From a virus, in the IMG/VR virus record IMGVR_UViG_3300009418_000128, positions 1 through 22,770 of that record: 22,770 nt of DNA. One strand, 5' to 3'. The position numbers were made by a program, and so were the translations under genes. Below are positions 1 to 7,214 of the stretch, in pieces. The notes under the pieces were generated by a model. The model ran no database searches, was not told the DNA's origin, and saw only the letters and a list, made by a program, of their open reading frames with translations. Numbering within the stretch: the first letter of the stretch is position 1; each line of letters opens with the position of its first letter.

Positions 1-263
1 ATTAATTCATTAAGCTGGCTTCTAAAACGTATATCCATTTCAAACCTTAGACTAGGCAATAAATCATCATACGCCTTGCTGGTTTTTGCAATCATCTCAT
101 CAATTGCAGATCGACCGATTGGCGTGCTTTTATCTAATTTTTGACCAATGGGCATCAATGCTCGATTAATGGCCACGCGGTTAAAATCCTCAATGCCTCT
201 TATTTGCGCCCCCCTTATAGGCGGTATATATGATGTTGCTGAATCCTCTATGGTTTGAACAAT
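1..263 (-). pseudogene. C-terminal continuation of the gp16-position ejection protein, out of frame
   Basis: Read from 263 leftward in the frame that starts with the codon at 263-261, this stretch is open to the window edge and gives a coding-like peptide: IVQTIEDSATSYIPPIRG, then IEDFNRVAINRALMPIG, then a section ending RSQLNEL. It follows directly on the residues LTPGQRLGG of the gene at 248-907, which then hits a TAG at 250-248. As I remember the family, phage virion proteins have LTPGQ..GG, then an EDA.TS segment, then EDFNR.A.N..L.PIG in one chain, so both pieces belong to one protein. One missing base near 263 explains the break. The only in-frame ATG I noted is at 155, so independent translation would lose the start of the motif. 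The protein continues beyond the window. A sequencing error is an alternative. Confidence 0.7.
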
Positions 264-907
264 CCGCCCAATCTTTGACCGGGCGTTAAACTGATCCCCT
301 CTCGCGCTAGTTTTTGTGCCGCTCCCCCTACACTCGACTTGGGCATAGCTAGCCTTGACAAAGCGCCCACTCCCGCTGGGATTGCCGCACCTAAAGGACC
401 GCCAAAACCCGCGCCTATACCGGCACCTTTAAGCCTATCCCCTTCTTCAGCATAACCACTTCCTGCAACTGCTCCCTCTCCAGCGCCTAGACCGCCCATA
501 GTTAAGTATTTGGCTAATTTAGGCGCATTCTGGAGGGCCTTCATACCCAAGACTTTGGCAGCGCCTAGACCGCCCGTACCGGCGCCCCCGGCAAGCTCAA
601 GTCCAAACGCTGTTTTCGGGTGGGCTTTCTCGAACGCTTTTAATTTTCCGCGCCCCTCTGCCAGATGCTCCTCGTAAGTCTTGTCCCCGTATATCTCCGG
701 CAACCGTGACCTCACCAAGGCTCGCAACTCATCTATGTAGCCGAACGTGGCACCTTCAGACAGTTTTAAAGCCGCGCCCGAAATCTCATCCAACAATGTG
801 CGGTCTACTTCCCCCGCCGCGTCCTTTTTCGTTTGCGCGCCGGGTGCCGCTTCTTTTGCTATTTTTTTTCTGGCTTTTACTATGGCTTGCTTCTGTTGTT
901 CATTCAT
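248..907 (-). CDS. DNA-ejection protein (P22 gp16 position), N-terminal part ended by a frameshift
   Basis: This 219-residue protein starts three bases after the previous gene's stop codon (TAG AT ATG). It has a charged helical N-terminus rich in K, E and Q (residues 1-35), a middle segment containing YGDKTYEEHLAEGRGK, and Gly/Ala-rich hydrophobic stretches at about 100-190 that could insert into or cross a membrane. Such Gly/Ala-rich segments are typical of internal virion proteins ejected with the DNA. By gene order (fourth after the GNAT-like gene) it matches P22 gp16, which is about 609 residues, so 219 residues is far too short. The reading frame stops just after LTPGQRLGG, and the expected continuation lies in the -1 frame. 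The role is inferred from position and composition; no enzymatic motif was seen. Confidence 0.6.
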   Translation of the reverse strand: MNEQQKQAIVKARKKIAKEAAPGAQTKKDAAGEVDRTLLDEISGAALKLSEGATFGYIDELRALVRSRLPEIYGDKTYEEHLAEGRGKLKAFEKAHPKTAFGLELAGGAGTGGLGAAKVLGMKALQNAPKLAKYLTMGGLGAGEGAVAGSGYAEEGDRLKGAGIGAGFGGPLGAAIPAGVGALSRLAMPKSSVGGAAQKLAREGISLTPGQRLGGLFKP

Positions 908-909
908 AT

Positions 910-2364
910 CTACTTGCCTTTACGAAATAATCTTTTATCCTTCGGAGGCAGTCTGCGCCAAATTTCAGGCCATTCATTCTTGTCTATACCCGCAGGGGCA
1001 GATGGAATAGGAATGGGTCGGCCAAACTCATCAAAAGATAATTCATACCGTTCTGAAAGTTGCACCGCCCTCTCTTTTGATATTTTCCCATCCACCGCCA
1101 GTTTTCGGATTTGTTCTGGTGAGCCATGAACAATATCCATGTAAATATTATGGACACGCTTCAGGTTGTCCGAAATAACTTCTTTTCTTTGGCTTAGATC
1201 AAGTGACCCTAAAACCTGTTCCAATCGTTTCTGTTGCTGGATTGGCACTTGGCCTAATCCACCACCTGTTTCGCTCCCCTCCCTCATCGCCTGTAGGGTA
1301 TCAAGGCCAACATTGGATAATGCCGACTCTATATGTCCCTTTGCTTCAGCCGCTGGGAGAAATTCTTTAAATTTGGGATAACCTTCAGTAAATCCGCCGA
1401 CAACCCCTGATGCACTCAACCAGCCGGGATTTTGCACAATATCAAGCGCACGGCCTATGTCCTGTATCACCGTTCCACCGGCCCTTGATCTGCTTATTCG
1501 CCTTTTCTCGGCCTTTTCTTCTCTTTTCTCTATCTTTAACCTTTGCTCGGTTTCCCTTGTTCTTTGCTGCGCTTGAGCTATTGCGGCGTCAGACCCAGGA
1601 ATTGGTTGAATCGTCCCAACCGCACTTGAGGGAACCATCGGACGCGCACTTGGGGGAACCGCGCCTGAGGGAACCGCACTTGGGGGAACCGCGCCTGAGG
1701 GAACCGCGCCTTTAATGGGCGGGGTATACATAGCCCCTCCCCGTGCCGCGTTTACACTCATCACATAATCCATGAATGTTCCCTTGTATCCGTTGGCTAC
1801 TGCAAATTCATAATTCTTTTGCATAGCGGCGGGGGTTGAAACCCCCCTCATTCTAGTACGCTGGGCCTCAACATCTTCCGGGTAAGGTATTGTCCGCCCA
1901 TATTCAGATGGATCAGGGCGCTCCGCTTTCTTTATTTGCGCCTCTATCAACCGATGGGCCGTGGGCCGCCGCCAGATATTGTATTGGCGCAATTCATCCG
2001 CTGCCGCATCAGCCTTGTTCTGCCGGTCCATCATGTATTTTCGATAGTTCAGGTCTTGGAGATCCCGCATACGATCTCTTGATACGGCGCCCATGCCCAG
2101 GATTCCTTGCGCTAGACCCTTCTGGGCTGCGCCTGGATCCGTGCTCGGGGCGCCCCCCGCCAGAAGACCCGCCGCCAATGGCCCCAGACTTTGGAAAAAT
2201 GCTTGGCTCCTGTCAGCGGAAGACACGCCGGGAAGACTGGCTGGTACATACGGTTGTGGCCTATAAGGTTGCCGAGCCATCATGCCCGGTTGCCCTCCAA
2301 TACGCATGGTTGCAGCGTTCGGCATAAATCCAAGACCAAAATCCTCTCGAGGGACATAAGCCAT
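910..2364 (-). CDS. Internal virion/DNA-ejection protein (P22 gp20 position)
   Basis: This is a 484-residue protein if started at the ATG at 2364, one base after the TAA of the previous gene. A start further upstream (to 2451) would run through the neighbouring gene and was not used. The N-terminus is rich in Pro, Met and Gln. A five-residue A-V-P repeat tract lies at about residues 218-247, followed by a highly charged coiled-coil-like stretch rich in E, K and R (about 255-300). The C-terminal third holds LQAMREGSETGGGLGQVP, a motif I recognise from many phage internal virion proteins (REGS.TGG.LGQV). P22 gp20 is 471 residues and occupies the same place in the gene order. The likely job is as part of the ejectosome that carries DNA across the cell envelope. 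Sequence identity to gp20 cannot be claimed from reading alone. Confidence 0.6.
   Translation of the reverse strand: MAYVPREDFGLGFMPNAATMRIGGQPGMMARQPYRPQPYVPASLPGVSSADRSQAFFQSLGPLAAGLLAGGAPSTDPGAAQKGLAQGILGMGAVSRDRMRDLQDLNYRKYMMDRQNKADAAADELRQYNIWRRPTAHRLIEAQIKKAERPDPSEYGRTIPYPEDVEAQRTRMRGVSTPAAMQKNYEFAVANGYKGTFMDYVMSVNAARGGAMYTPPIKGAVPSGAVPPSAVPSGAVPPSARPMVPSSAVGTIQPIPGSDAAIAQAQQRTRETEQRLKIEKREEKAEKRRISRSRAGGTVIQDIGRALDIVQNPGWLSASGVVGGFTEGYPKFKEFLPAAEAKGHIESALSNVGLDTLQAMREGSETGGGLGQVPIQQQKRLEQVLGSLDLSQRKEVISDNLKRVHNIYMDIVHGSPEQIRKLAVDGKISKERAVQLSERYELSFDEFGRPIPIPSAPAGIDKNEWPEIWRRLPPKDKRLFRKGK
1621..1710 (-). repeat. Tandem 30-bp repeat encoding Ala-Val-Pro pentapeptides
   Basis: About three copies of a 30-bp unit, itself two diverged 15-bp halves, lie inside the gp20-position gene. 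The last copy is degenerate. On the coding strand the halves read GCGGTTCCCTCAGGC and GCGGTTCCCCCAAGT. They encode A-V-P-S-G and A-V-P-P-S units, a flexible proline-rich linker between the N-terminal region and the charged helical region. Such repeats change copy number easily by slippage. Confidence 0.8.
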
Positions 2365-2365
2365 T

Positions 2366-3214
2366 TTATGAACTCCACCATCCGCCTGGGAACATTCCAC
2401 CGGAGCCGAACAGGTTGCCCCCCATGCTCGCCAAGCCCACACCAGTTCCAAGGATATTCATGCCGGTGTTAGAATAAATGGGCTGAGTTTTAGTTTGGCT
2501 CCCACCAAACTGACCCCCGGCAACCATTGATAAATATTGAGCCAGCGCATCCTGTGGCGCAGTCTGTTCGTGATAATAACGATCCATGTCATCCTGGAGT
2601 TCAGCCCCTGCCTTTTTCTCACGAACTCCACCAACATCCAGTAAAGCCTGGATATCTGAATAATCGGCAGTCGCGAGACCGGGAGCCATCCCAGCGGCAG
2701 CCATTTGATTCTGGCGTTCCTGGGCCAGATTTGAATATGACATGCCTGATGCAATATCACCCAACTGGCTGGCCAATGCGGCCTGTGAATCATCATATGC
2801 TGATTTCTGCATCCCAGATCCGTAGCGCCCGGAGCCAGATGCGAAACTGCTAATTCCGGGCAAAACGGATTTCTGATAATTGCGGGTTGTTCCGCGTGAT
2901 GCCGCATCGATTGCACTCTGCAAATATGGATTTTCTTCACCTAGATATTTTCCGGAAAGCGTGTCCTCAATACTCGTTTGGGCGCTACGCAAAAGCGGAC
3001 TCCCGGCCAAAGCGCGGTCTTCGGTTAAACCCAGCCCCTTCTCCGTCTGCTCAGAGAACGGAATGACTGTGCTAGATGGATAATATTGGATGGGCTTCTC
3101 CAAAACATCCGATTGGGCGCGTGCAAAACCCGTCTTCAGATACGGTATTTGTTCAGACCACGGATCGTTGCTTTGCGTAACCACGCTCGTGCCAGATGGC
3201 TTGCTAGAACTCAT
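2366..3214 (-). CDS. Virion protein, probable ejection protein (P22 gp7 position)
   Basis: This 282-residue protein overlaps the upstream gene by 11 bases. It is rich in Ser, Gly, Ala, Gln and Tyr with few charged clusters. A segment SFASGSGRYGSGMQKSAYDD sits near the middle, and the C-terminus is Gly/Met/Trp-rich and hydrophobic (NILGTGVGLASMGGNLFGSG, then PGGWW). Glycine-rich, membrane-active ends are usual for short-tailed phage internal virion proteins. In P22 the gene between gp14 and gp20 is gp7 (229 residues), an ejection protein, and this gene sits in the same slot. No catalytic motif is visible. Assignment rests on position and composition. Confidence 0.55.
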   Translation of the reverse strand: MSSSKPSGTSVVTQSNDPWSEQIPYLKTGFARAQSDVLEKPIQYYPSSTVIPFSEQTEKGLGLTEDRALAGSPLLRSAQTSIEDTLSGKYLGEENPYLQSAIDAASRGTTRNYQKSVLPGISSFASGSGRYGSGMQKSAYDDSQAALASQLGDIASGMSYSNLAQERQNQMAAAGMAPGLATADYSDIQALLDVGGVREKKAGAELQDDMDRYYHEQTAPQDALAQYLSMVAGGQFGGSQTKTQPIYSNTGMNILGTGVGLASMGGNLFGSGGMFPGGWWSS

Positions 3215-3632
3215 TTTTCAATTCCTTAGAAATGATATATTTATCGCCGTCTTGTCCTGTCACTTGATACCCCATTGCCTTCAAAACCCGCGCCCAGCCT
3301 TTGCGACCAACAAGCTGGCAAACCTCGTAATTTTTGGATTCAGCCCATTTCTCAACGGCTGGGAAATAATCCAGCCAGCGGTCCATGTCATTACCCGCGC
3401 ATAAAAAAAGGGAGCAAACTTGCCTCCCTTTCAGCGTATAAGTTTCAGTTACTAGAACCAGACTCAAATCATGGTCTTCCCAACCGGTCCAGAGTTGGTA
3501 TTTGCGGTCCCGCAATCCCTGATAGATTTCAGTTAATGTTTTGTCGCAATCCTTAATGCGTTCCAACAACCGTGAAACATCAGACCAAACCTTGTCTATC
3601 TCCGCGTTGGCAACGCCCCAGATTTGCTTCAC
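3204..3632 (-). CDS. GNAT-like small virion-module protein (P22 gp14 / T7 gp13 position)
   Basis: This 142-residue protein uses a GTG start whose GTGA overlaps the stop of the upstream gene. The layout, with an N-terminal helical part, a central strand pattern (LSLVLVTETY) and then LDYFPAVEKWAESKNYEVCQ with GRKGWARVLKAMGYQVTG near the end, resembles the C-terminal half of a GNAT acetyltransferase fold. T7 gp13 and similar small phage proteins in this genomic position have that shape without proven enzyme activity. It precedes the three probable ejection proteins, as gp14 does in P22. I see no clear acetyl-CoA loop (Q/RxxGxG/A), so enzyme activity is doubtful. An intrinsic terminator lies inside the coding sequence at 3403-3431. 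Confidence 0.55.
   Translation of the reverse strand: MKQIWGVANAEIDKVWSDVSRLLERIKDCDKTLTEIYQGLRDRKYQLWTGWEDHDLSLVLVTETYTLKGRQVCSLFLCAGNDMDRWLDYFPAVEKWAESKNYEVCQLVGRKGWARVLKAMGYQVTGQDGDKYIISKELKNEF
3403..3431 (-). terminator. Canonical intrinsic terminator inside a coding sequence
   Basis: On the minus strand an 8-bp perfect stem, AAAGGGAG / CTCCCTTT, encloses a 9-base loop and is followed by a run of T (seven in total, three of them in the stem). It encodes residues LKGRQVCSLFL of the GNAT-like protein, so it is inside an active-looking gene. The plus strand has no T-run after the hairpin, so the signal points leftward. It would reduce transcription of the downstream ejection genes unless antitermination or translating ribosomes block it. 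Confidence 0.65.
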
Positions 3633-5062
3633 TGATCGTTAGCTAAAGCGTTCAGGCGATCCAGAAAATCCTCGCCGAAAATGTTGTTTATGAGTTCGAC
3701 GGCTTCGGGGCGAATGACATATTCACCCTCTAACATCTCGGCTGTGAATTCCTCTCCCTCAACTTCCGGGTCCGGGCCCTCAACAAAGCCGCCTTCGTGG
3801 TAATCACCCCAAGCGCCATCATCGGGTGACCAGCCGTCTGGGTCATCCATAGCAGCATCCGCAGCATCTTGAGCAGCTTCCCTTTCAGCCGCATAATCCA
3901 CTACATCTTGCGCCGATACCCCTGTGCCTTCTGCCGTTTCTGCCGACATATCATCAACGCCCGCGTAGGCTATGGCTTGCAACTGGTCTGTGATTCCATC
4001 TAAGTCGTTCACATCCCAAGCAGTTAACGCGCCAATGGTTCCATCCTGTTTAATCCCGTATCCGTACCCCCACGGCCCAAATTTGCCCAGGCCATCACTA
4101 GCAAACATGGCACCCGTTCTTGATATGCCGGTATTTCCAACAGTACCCATACCATACCTCCCAGGTGCGTCATTTGCCACTTCGAAACCCGGGCTCCAGT
4201 CTCGATCCCAATAAGGGGCCTGGATAGTACCCATCGGGCCTTTTGCACCAAAACGATATTCACCCAGAAAATTCTTGCCATATACCGTGCCGTGCGGATC
4301 ACCAGTCATCTGCGGGCCAGCGCGAGTTCCTGACGCCAAACCTCCTAACACCACACCGCCCGGCATGAAAGAAAATCCCTTTGAATATGTATCCCGCAGC
4401 GCCATCGCTCTTGTCATGGGATCGTCTGAAGTCATTTTTTCCCAATATGACATGTCTCTATAGCCTTCTGGTATGCGATCTCCTAATTTATCGTATTCAG
4501 GTGTCTCGGCTGTTGTTTTATACGACCTGGCCCAATCTGGTGACATCACATCCGGGCGCGGAAAAACGCCGCCCCTGGTAGCCTGGGCGCGGGCCATTGC
4601 AGTAGATGCGGGCGTTGGCCCCTCGCCAGGGAAAGTGTCAGAGTCTGGGTCTCCGGGGGGTGCATCTATTACGCCTTCATAAGGTGCGGACGCCACATAA
4701 TCAGTCAAAGCACCCGCATCAGTAGGATCATAAAGTGAATCCATCGTTTCAGAGTCTATAACGCCCTCCTTGCCACCAAATAACCCGCCGATAGTATTGG
4801 TGATGGCACCGAGTAAGGCGGAATGGTTATCCTGCACATTCTGCGCCCAACCTTGTTGCGTATTTCCAATTGGTCCAGTGTCGCCCCAGTTCGTGAGATA
4901 TCGCCTTCGTCTCGGATATTGCATCAAACTTAAACCGCGCCTGGGCGCTGCCACATTTTCCGCCGCCATTGGTTCCTGAACCGGGTATGCTGGGCGCACC
5001 GGATCAAATATATACTTATTTCCTAACCAATAGCCTTGCGGTGCATATTCACGAATTGCCAT
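3629..5062 (-). CDS. Large virion-associated protein of unknown role
   Basis: This 477-residue protein starts immediately after the stop of the 111-residue gene (TAA ATG). The N-terminal 50 residues are rich in Pro, Arg and Tyr. The middle is low in charge and rich in Gly, Asp, Met and Tyr, with many short G-x-G patterns (GKFGPWGYGYG). The C-terminus is acidic and carries EEFTAEMLEGEYVIRPEAVE, like the LS.GEYV.P..V motif I remember at the ends of many phage virion proteins. It lies between the coat/tail genes and the ejection genes, so a structural or ejected role is likely. P22 has no gene of this size here, so it may be lineage-specific. No enzyme motif was found. Confidence 0.5.
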   Translation of the reverse strand: MAIREYAPQGYWLGNKYIFDPVRPAYPVQEPMAAENVAAPRRGLSLMQYPRRRRYLTNWGDTGPIGNTQQGWAQNVQDNHSALLGAITNTIGGLFGGKEGVIDSETMDSLYDPTDAGALTDYVASAPYEGVIDAPPGDPDSDTFPGEGPTPASTAMARAQATRGGVFPRPDVMSPDWARSYKTTAETPEYDKLGDRIPEGYRDMSYWEKMTSDDPMTRAMALRDTYSKGFSFMPGGVVLGGLASGTRAGPQMTGDPHGTVYGKNFLGEYRFGAKGPMGTIQAPYWDRDWSPGFEVANDAPGRYGMGTVGNTGISRTGAMFASDGLGKFGPWGYGYGIKQDGTIGALTAWDVNDLDGITDQLQAIAYAGVDDMSAETAEGTGVSAQDVVDYAAEREAAQDAADAAMDDPDGWSPDDGAWGDYHEGGFVEGPDPEVEGEEFTAEMLEGEYVIRPEAVELINNIFGEDFLDRLNALANDQ

Positions 5063-5398
5063 TTATCCCACCACCAAAAACCTGAAATTTCTGTCCGTCT
5101 GTGAATTGTTTGCGTGCGCGAACGTAACCGATCCGTTTACACGCCCGCTTTCCGTAACGTACATAGATCCGCCATAAAGTTCAGTTGCCGCGTTAGCCGT
5201 AAGCGGCTCCGGTATTATCATGCTATCCCAACCAATTCGTTCATCAGTGAAAGTGCTTGCCGCCGCGCTCGCCGTCAGCGTCCCAGTCATTATGTTGTTG
5301 GTCTTGCCGCGCATGATCCGGGCGGCTTGTTCACCTAACTCACGGCGGTGCTTCTTCTCATCGTCGCTGTAAACCGGCGCAACGGGGAAAGTGGTCAT
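5063..5398 (-). CDS. Small conserved virion-type protein, beta-rich C-terminus
   Basis: This 111-residue protein overlaps the upstream gene by ATGA. Residues 1-30 are helical and charged (DDEKKHRRELGEQAARIMRG). From KTNNIMTGTLTASAAA onward the pattern is beta-strand-like and ends in SVTFAHANNSQTDRNFRFLV. I recognise this type (a charged helix, RGKTNN, then T-L-T-A-S..., with a final HANN..TDR.FR) as a frequent small protein in tail or late regions of tailed phages. Its function is unknown to me, though it may be a minor structural or tail-fibre-associated protein. Confidence 0.6.
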   Translation of the reverse strand: MTTFPVAPVYSDDEKKHRRELGEQAARIMRGKTNNIMTGTLTASAAASTFTDERIGWDSMIIPEPLTANAATELYGGSMYVTESGRVNGSVTFAHANNSQTDRNFRFLVVG

Positions 5399-6996
5399 TC
5401 GTTACTACCGCCCAACCCTAAACCAAGAGCGCCAAGGCCAGCTAACCCAAACATTTGATTGGGGAACGCGCGGATAGCTTTGGCTCTGTCGGCCTTGTCC
5501 GCGTACTTTGCTACGTTTTTAATTCCATGCTTCGAGAGTATCCCAAGCGTTTCCTTATTGATATTTGATGGAACCAGCGCCCCGGAAAACTCCGACAAAT
5601 CAACGGACCTTTGCGGCTTTCCTTCAAAATATTCCGTGGGGGAATTCCCCAACTTTTCAAGAAAGCCATCAACCTTTTTAATCATGCTTTCGCTAACATC
5701 GCCATAATACTCATTCAACGTGCGGCGCGTTCCGTACTTCGGAACTTCGGCCAAGCGGGCCATAATAACATCATAACCATAACCATACGGGTCAATGGCC
5801 TCAAGTTCTTTTGCCAAGCTAAAAAATTCTTCGTTCAATTTCGTTTTGGCAACTTCCATTTCATCATGGGAAATGATTTTATCGCGCTTGGCTTTGATGC
5901 CAGCCTTGTTTTTAAATTTAGGGGTAACGGCGGCGCGCAAACTTCCCAAGCCATAATTAAAGTTCTCACCTCCGCGTATACCACCCTTCATTTCTTTAAC
6001 TACGTTTTCCATTGTGTGAGGCGCATAGCGGCGGTTGCCCATATTTGTGTAACCCTTAAAAATCTTTTCCTCCGGCGCAACGCCGACGCGTTCGTTCAGT
6101 CCCGCAAGCCAATCGCCATATTCTTTTTCTTGGCCGTCCATGCGCGCCCTGACTTCCGCCTTGAATTCAAACGCTCCGTTTTCTTTTGTGTTGTATTTTC
6201 GGTAATCTGGTAAGTTTCCCTTATCGTACAAAAACCGCACCCGCGCCATATCATTCTGCCACAAGCCCGCGAGCCCCTTATCTTGCAATTCGTTAAAGAA
6301 ATCGCCGCCATAAGCGTAATCCCTTCCCGCAACGTCGCGCTTGCTTTCCCATGTTCCTTTGGTGCCAAACGGTTCGGAAAAATAATCGTCTATTTTTTTA
6401 TTATCCGCCTTAGAATAAAACGTATTCACTTGCGGGTAACGCGGAGTATAAGCGTCGGACGCGAATATAGGGTTTTTCGCCGCAGGCTTTACTAAATCAT
6501 CGCCCGCTATTAGTGAAATGTCGCCAAAGTTTTCCATCGGCGCGCCAGTTTTTGTTACGGCGATACTAGGAACGGGCAAGCCGCCCAACTTATCCGCGTG
6601 GGCTAACGCTTCGGGGCGAAGATTGTGTATCCCAATCAATTCGTCGCCATGTTTAACGCCCTTGACCACTTCCTTAACGCCGCCAACCGTTCCCGGCAGG
6701 AACATAAACGGCACCGCCGCCGCCGCTAATCCTAAATCCCTCGCCGCCGTGCCGTATTGACCGCGCTCCAAGGCTGGCATCACTCCACCCGCATCCCGCA
6801 CCATACCGGCAACGTCCGCTTGCGGCCCCATGATATTCGCCAACCCCATTGTCGGTTTATACGCCGGTCCTAACACCCCCCGCGCCATCTGCTCCGGGTT
6901 GTCGCTTAGATGCCGCAACACGCCCGCCGGGAGGCGCTTTAAAGCATCCCAGGAGCCACCCAGATAACTGTTTGCGCCAAATATGCTGTCGCTCAT
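5395..6996 (-). CDS. Polyvalent-protein-like virion cargo, possible ejected effector
   Basis: This 533-residue protein starts nine bases after a 39-residue basic gene and ends in ATGA overlap with the next. Residues 1-80 look like a virion targeting region, with a Gly/Ala/Pro-rich hydrophobic segment at about 84-105. From residue 118 comes DELIGIHNLRPEALAHADKL, then GGLPVPSIAVTK, then NFGDISLIAGDDLV and SDAYTPRYPQV. I recognise this string (I-H-N-L ... GG-P-PSIAV-K ... FGDISL ... D-A-(Y/W)-(T/S)-P-(R/T)-(F/Y)-P) from large multidomain polyvalent proteins of phages and conjugative elements. I cannot name its domain family with certainty. The next 300 residues are charged and globular, and the last 15 are a Gly/Leu hydrophobic tail. 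No P22 counterpart exists. The activity is unknown; a host-directed role is inference. Confidence 0.6.
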   Translation of the reverse strand: MSDSIFGANSYLGGSWDALKRLPAGVLRHLSDNPEQMARGVLGPAYKPTMGLANIMGPQADVAGMVRDAGGVMPALERGQYGTAARDLGLAAAAVPFMFLPGTVGGVKEVVKGVKHGDELIGIHNLRPEALAHADKLGGLPVPSIAVTKTGAPMENFGDISLIAGDDLVKPAAKNPIFASDAYTPRYPQVNTFYSKADNKKIDDYFSEPFGTKGTWESKRDVAGRDYAYGGDFFNELQDKGLAGLWQNDMARVRFLYDKGNLPDYRKYNTKENGAFEFKAEVRARMDGQEKEYGDWLAGLNERVGVAPEEKIFKGYTNMGNRRYAPHTMENVVKEMKGGIRGGENFNYGLGSLRAAVTPKFKNKAGIKAKRDKIISHDEMEVAKTKLNEEFFSLAKELEAIDPYGYGYDVIMARLAEVPKYGTRRTLNEYYGDVSESMIKKVDGFLEKLGNSPTEYFEGKPQRSVDLSEFSGALVPSNINKETLGILSKHGIKNVAKYADKADRAKAIRAFPNQMFGLAGLGALGLGLGGSNE

Positions 6997-7005
6997 AACC
7001 CGCGT

Positions 7006-7125
7006 CTATTTCTTCTTCTTTTTCTTGGTATAAACAACCTTCTTACCAGACTTCTTGGCGGCAGCTTTAGCCTTCGCCATTCCAGAGCGTGTATATGCGT
7101 AACTTCTTGATCCAACTTTAGGCAT
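7006..7125 (-). CDS. 39-residue lysine-rich basic protein
   Basis: The ATG at 7125 opens a 39-residue frame beginning MPKVGSRSYAYTRSGMAKAK, followed by AAAKKSGKKVVYT and a final run of six lysines, then TAG. It starts one base after the stop of the 27-residue gene. Similar tiny proteins (MPKVG..., a Y-T-x-x-G motif, K-K-rich tail) are common in marine and podovirus genomes as I remember them. They may bind DNA or be structural, but their role is not established. An overlapping frame at 6993-7190 is less protein-like and ignores this motif. Confidence 0.75.
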   Translation of the reverse strand: MPKVGSRSYAYTRSGMAKAKAAAKKSGKKVVYTKKKKKK

Positions 7126-7126
7126 T

Positions 7127-7210
7127 TCAAATCACCATCACAATAATCAGCAGTACAACCGCACCGCCTACAATTATCAAATAATCCCATCGATTATTCG
7201 GAAACTTCAT
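7127..7210 (-). CDS. 27-residue single-pass membrane microprotein
   Basis: The ATG at 7210 follows the gp10-like gene's stop by four bases and gives MKFPNNRWDYLIIVGGAVVL plus LIIVMVI. Residues 10-27 are an uninterrupted hydrophobic segment that reaches the C-terminus, long enough for one membrane span. A longer reading starting at 7339 runs inside the upstream gene and was rejected. A possible role is a late membrane protein (lysis accessory or envelope interaction), but nothing in the sequence proves it. Confidence 0.65.
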   Translation of the reverse strand: MKFPNNRWDYLIIVGGAVVLLIIVMVI

Positions 7211-7214
7211 AACC

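Noticed and set aside
209-218. Frameshift placed at the G-run in the left edge frame
   Set aside because: The -1 frame stays open and family-like on both sides of this run, so the break must be near 263, not here.
261-268. Programmed -1 frameshift in the ejection gene
   Set aside because: The direction would fit, but GGGCGGA is not an X-XXY-YYZ slippery site and no downstream stimulatory hairpin is obvious. A mutation or sequencing error is simpler, so it is kept only as a possibility.
2365-2451. Upstream extension of the gp20-position gene
   Set aside because: The extension overlaps the end of the previous gene and encodes a Cys/Trp-rich, unlikely peptide. ATG 2364 sits right after the previous stop.
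5611-6213. Plus-strand 200-residue open frame opposite the polyvalent-like gene
   Set aside because: It lies fully antisense to a well-supported gene, has no ribosome binding site and a Phe/Ile-rich composition typical of a shadow frame.
6993-7190. 65-residue minus-strand frame overlapping the two tiny genes
   Set aside because: Only one of the overlapping frames can be the main one. The 39-residue basic frame matches a known style of phage protein and has better spacing to its neighbours.
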